A stretch of DNA of 5,683 nucleotides from positions 1 to 5,683 of the forward strand of contig PXSD01000075.1 of NCBI GenBank assembly GCA_003023165.1, in the 5' to 3' direction. Below are positions 4,226 through 5,683 of this stretch, in pieces. The notes under the pieces are model-generated. The model was not told the DNA's origin and did not search any database. It saw only the letters and a program-made list of their open reading frames with translations. Position 1 is the stretch's first letter, and every line of letters begins with the position of its first letter. Both the position numbers and the translations under genes were made by a program. This DNA comes from Halobacteriales archaeon QS_9_67_15. Its GTDB lineage: Archaea > Halobacteriota > Halobacteria > Halobacteriales > Haloarculaceae.

Positions 4226-5683
4226 ATGTTCGACCCCGACGACCTCGCGGCGGTCCGGGAGGGCCGTGAGGAGTGGGAAGCGGAGACGCGCAGGCCGACC
4301 GTCGACCGCTTCGGCGAGCGCACGGAGACCTTCGAGACCGACACCGGCGGCCAGGAAGTCCAGCCGCTGTACACGCCGGCCGACGTAGCGGACCTCGACT
4401 ACGACGACGACCTCGGATTCCCCGGCGAGGAACCGTACACGCGCGGCGTCTACTCGACGATGTACCGCGGTCGACTGTGGACGATGCGCCAGTACGCCGG
4501 CATGGGGACCGCCAGCGAGACCAACGAGCGGTTCAACTACCTCATGGACGAGGGCCAGACCGGCCTCTCGATGGCGTTCGACCTCCCGACGCAGATGGGC
4601 TACGACTCCGACGCCGGCATGGCCGCCGGCGAGGTCGGGAAGGCCGGCGTCGCCATCGACTCGCTCCGAGACATGGAGACCGTCTTCGACGGCATCCCGC
4701 TCGACGAAGTGAGCACGTCGATGACGATCAACGCCCCCGCGAGCGTCCTGCTCGCCATGTACATCGCCATCGGCGACCAGCAGGGCGTCCCGCGCGAGGA
4801 ACTCCGCGGGACCATCCAGAACGACGTGCTCAAGGAGTACATCGCCCGCAACACCTACATCTATCCGCCGGAGCCGTCGATGCGGATCATCACCGACATC
4901 TTCGAGTTCTGCGCCGCGGAGCTCCCCAACTTCAACACCATCTCCATCTCCGGGTACCACATCCGCGAGGCCGGGTCGACCGCCGCCCAGGAGATCGCCT
5001 TCACCCTCGGCGACGGGATCGAATACGTCAAAGCCGCACAGGCGGCGGGACTGGACGTCGACGAGTTCGCCCCCCAGCTCTCCTTTTTTTTCGCCTCCTA
5101 CAACAACATCCTCGAGGAGGTGGCGAAGTTCCGGGCCGCGCGTCGGATGTGGCACTCGATCATGGAGGAGCGATTCGACGCCGACGAGCCCGCTTCCAAG
5201 CAACTGAAGTTCCACACCCAGACCGCCGGGTCGACGCTGACCGCCCAGCAGATCGAGAACAACGTCGTCCGCGTCGCCTACCAGGCGCTCGCCGCGGTCC
5301 TCGGCGGGACCCAGAGCCTCCACACAAACGGCAAGGACGAGGCGCTCTCGCTGCCCACCGAACAGTCCGTGCGGACCGCCCTCCGCACCCAGCAGATCCT
5401 CGCCCACGAGTCGGGCGCGGCGGACACCATCGACCCGCTCGGCGGGAGCTACTACGTCGAGTCGCTCACCGACGAGGTGGAGGCCGAGGCCCGCGAGATC
5501 CTGGACGAGGTCGACTCCCGCGGCGGGATGCGCGAGGCCATCGAGAGCGGGTGGGTCCAGCGCGAGATCCAGGACGTGGCCTACGACCGCCAGGAGGAGA
5601 TCGAGTCGGGCGAGCGGGTCATCGTCGGCGTCAACGAGTACACCGTCGAGGAGGACGCACAGGACGCCGACATCGAGGAAGTC
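4226..5683 (+). CDS. mcmA: methylmalonyl-CoA mutase, catalytic (large) subunit, 3' partial
   Basis: The adenosylcobalamin-dependent enzyme interconverts (R)-methylmalonyl-CoA and succinyl-CoA. The 486 residues seen cover the substrate-binding TIM barrel and run off the window without a stop. Motifs in order: YSTMYRGRLWTMRQYAG (76-92), GLSMAFDLPTQMGYDSD (113-129), TIQNDVLKEYIARNTYIYPP (196-215), ISISGYHIREAGST (239-252), LSFFFASYNN (285-294), FHTQTAGSTLTAQQ (329-342), LGGTQSLHTN (359-368). Tyr90 and Arg208 correspond to Tyr89 and Arg207 of the Propionibacterium enzyme, which bind the substrate carboxylate; isobutyryl-CoA mutases carry Phe and Gln there, so methylmalonyl-CoA is the supported substrate. 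His245 matches the active-site His244. In archaea the B12-binding domain is normally a separate small subunit, and the catalytic chain is about 560 residues, so roughly 75 should lie beyond the edge. The ATG at 4226 has no Shine-Dalgarno sequence and gives a normal acidic N-terminus. Confidence 0.95.
   Translation, partial: MFDPDDLAAVREGREEWEAETRRPTVDRFGERTETFETDTGGQEVQPLYTPADVADLDYDDDLGFPGEEPYTRGVYSTMYRGRLWTMRQYAGMGTASETNERFNYLMDEGQTGLSMAFDLPTQMGYDSDAGMAAGEVGKAGVAIDSLRDMETVFDGIPLDEVSTSMTINAPASVLLAMYIAIGDQQGVPREELRGTIQNDVLKEYIARNTYIYPPEPSMRIITDIFEFCAAELPNFNTISISGYHIREAGSTAAQEIAFTLGDGIEYVKAAQAAGLDVDEFAPQLSFFFASYNNILEEVAKFRAARRMWHSIMEERFDADEPASKQLKFHTQTAGSTLTAQQIENNVVRVAYQALAAVLGGTQSLHTNGKDEALSLPTEQSVRTALRTQQILAHESGAADTIDPLGGSYYVESLTDEVEAEAREILDEVDSRGGMREAIESGWVQREIQDVAYDRQEEIESGERVIVGVNEYTVEEDAQDADIEEV

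Noticed and set aside
3775..4374. 199-codon minus-strand frame through the intergenic region before the mutase
   Set aside because: The translation is Ser/Arg-rich and low in complexity and overlaps the ends of both flanking genes.
3938..5407. 489-codon minus-strand frame opposite the mutase
   Set aside because: The opposite strand encodes an unmistakable methylmalonyl-CoA mutase; the frame is a codon-bias shadow.

Overview
The window looks like chromosomal DNA from a halophilic archaeon (class Halobacteria). It is GC-rich, and the genes have strongly GC-biased third positions and acidic proteins rich in Asp and Glu. Most genes lack a Shine-Dalgarno sequence; instead an AT-rich TATA-like patch lies about 27-33 bases before the start codon, as expected for leaderless haloarchaeal transcripts. 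No CRISPR array, rRNA gene, tRNA gene or intact transposase is visible.

Layout from left to right. Bases 1-80 form an 80-bp hairpin element with perfect 15-bp ends. A possible 39-residue hydrophobic peptide (96-215, +) follows. Next is an S66-family LD-carboxypeptidase/MccF-like serine peptidase (285-1373, +), which converges with panB (1394-2224, -), the ketopantoate hydroxymethyltransferase of CoA biosynthesis. The 491-bp stretch 2225-2715 has no convincing gene but carries an 84-bp AT-ended palindrome at 2456-2539, a perfect 14-bp palindrome, and a coding-like in-frame remnant (2617-2697, -) behind a small acidic Cys-containing protein (2716-2877, -). Divergent from that small gene is a CARF-type Rossmann plus winged-helix regulator of the DUF6293/HFX_2341 type (3060-3791, +); a dyad sits over its TATA-like patch. 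Bases 3792-4225 are non-coding with four copies of a 7-mer arranged as two inverted repeats. The window ends inside the catalytic subunit of methylmalonyl-CoA mutase (4226-5683, +, 3' end missing).

The named genes do not form one operon. PanB supplies the CoA precursor and the mutase uses CoA thioesters, but they are on opposite strands with unrelated DNA between them, so I treat their proximity as coincidental. The most notable material is non-coding: two hairpin elements of nearly identical size and architecture but unrelated sequence, a candidate mutually exclusive RNA fold next to the first of them, and a candidate self-binding operator for the CARF regulator.
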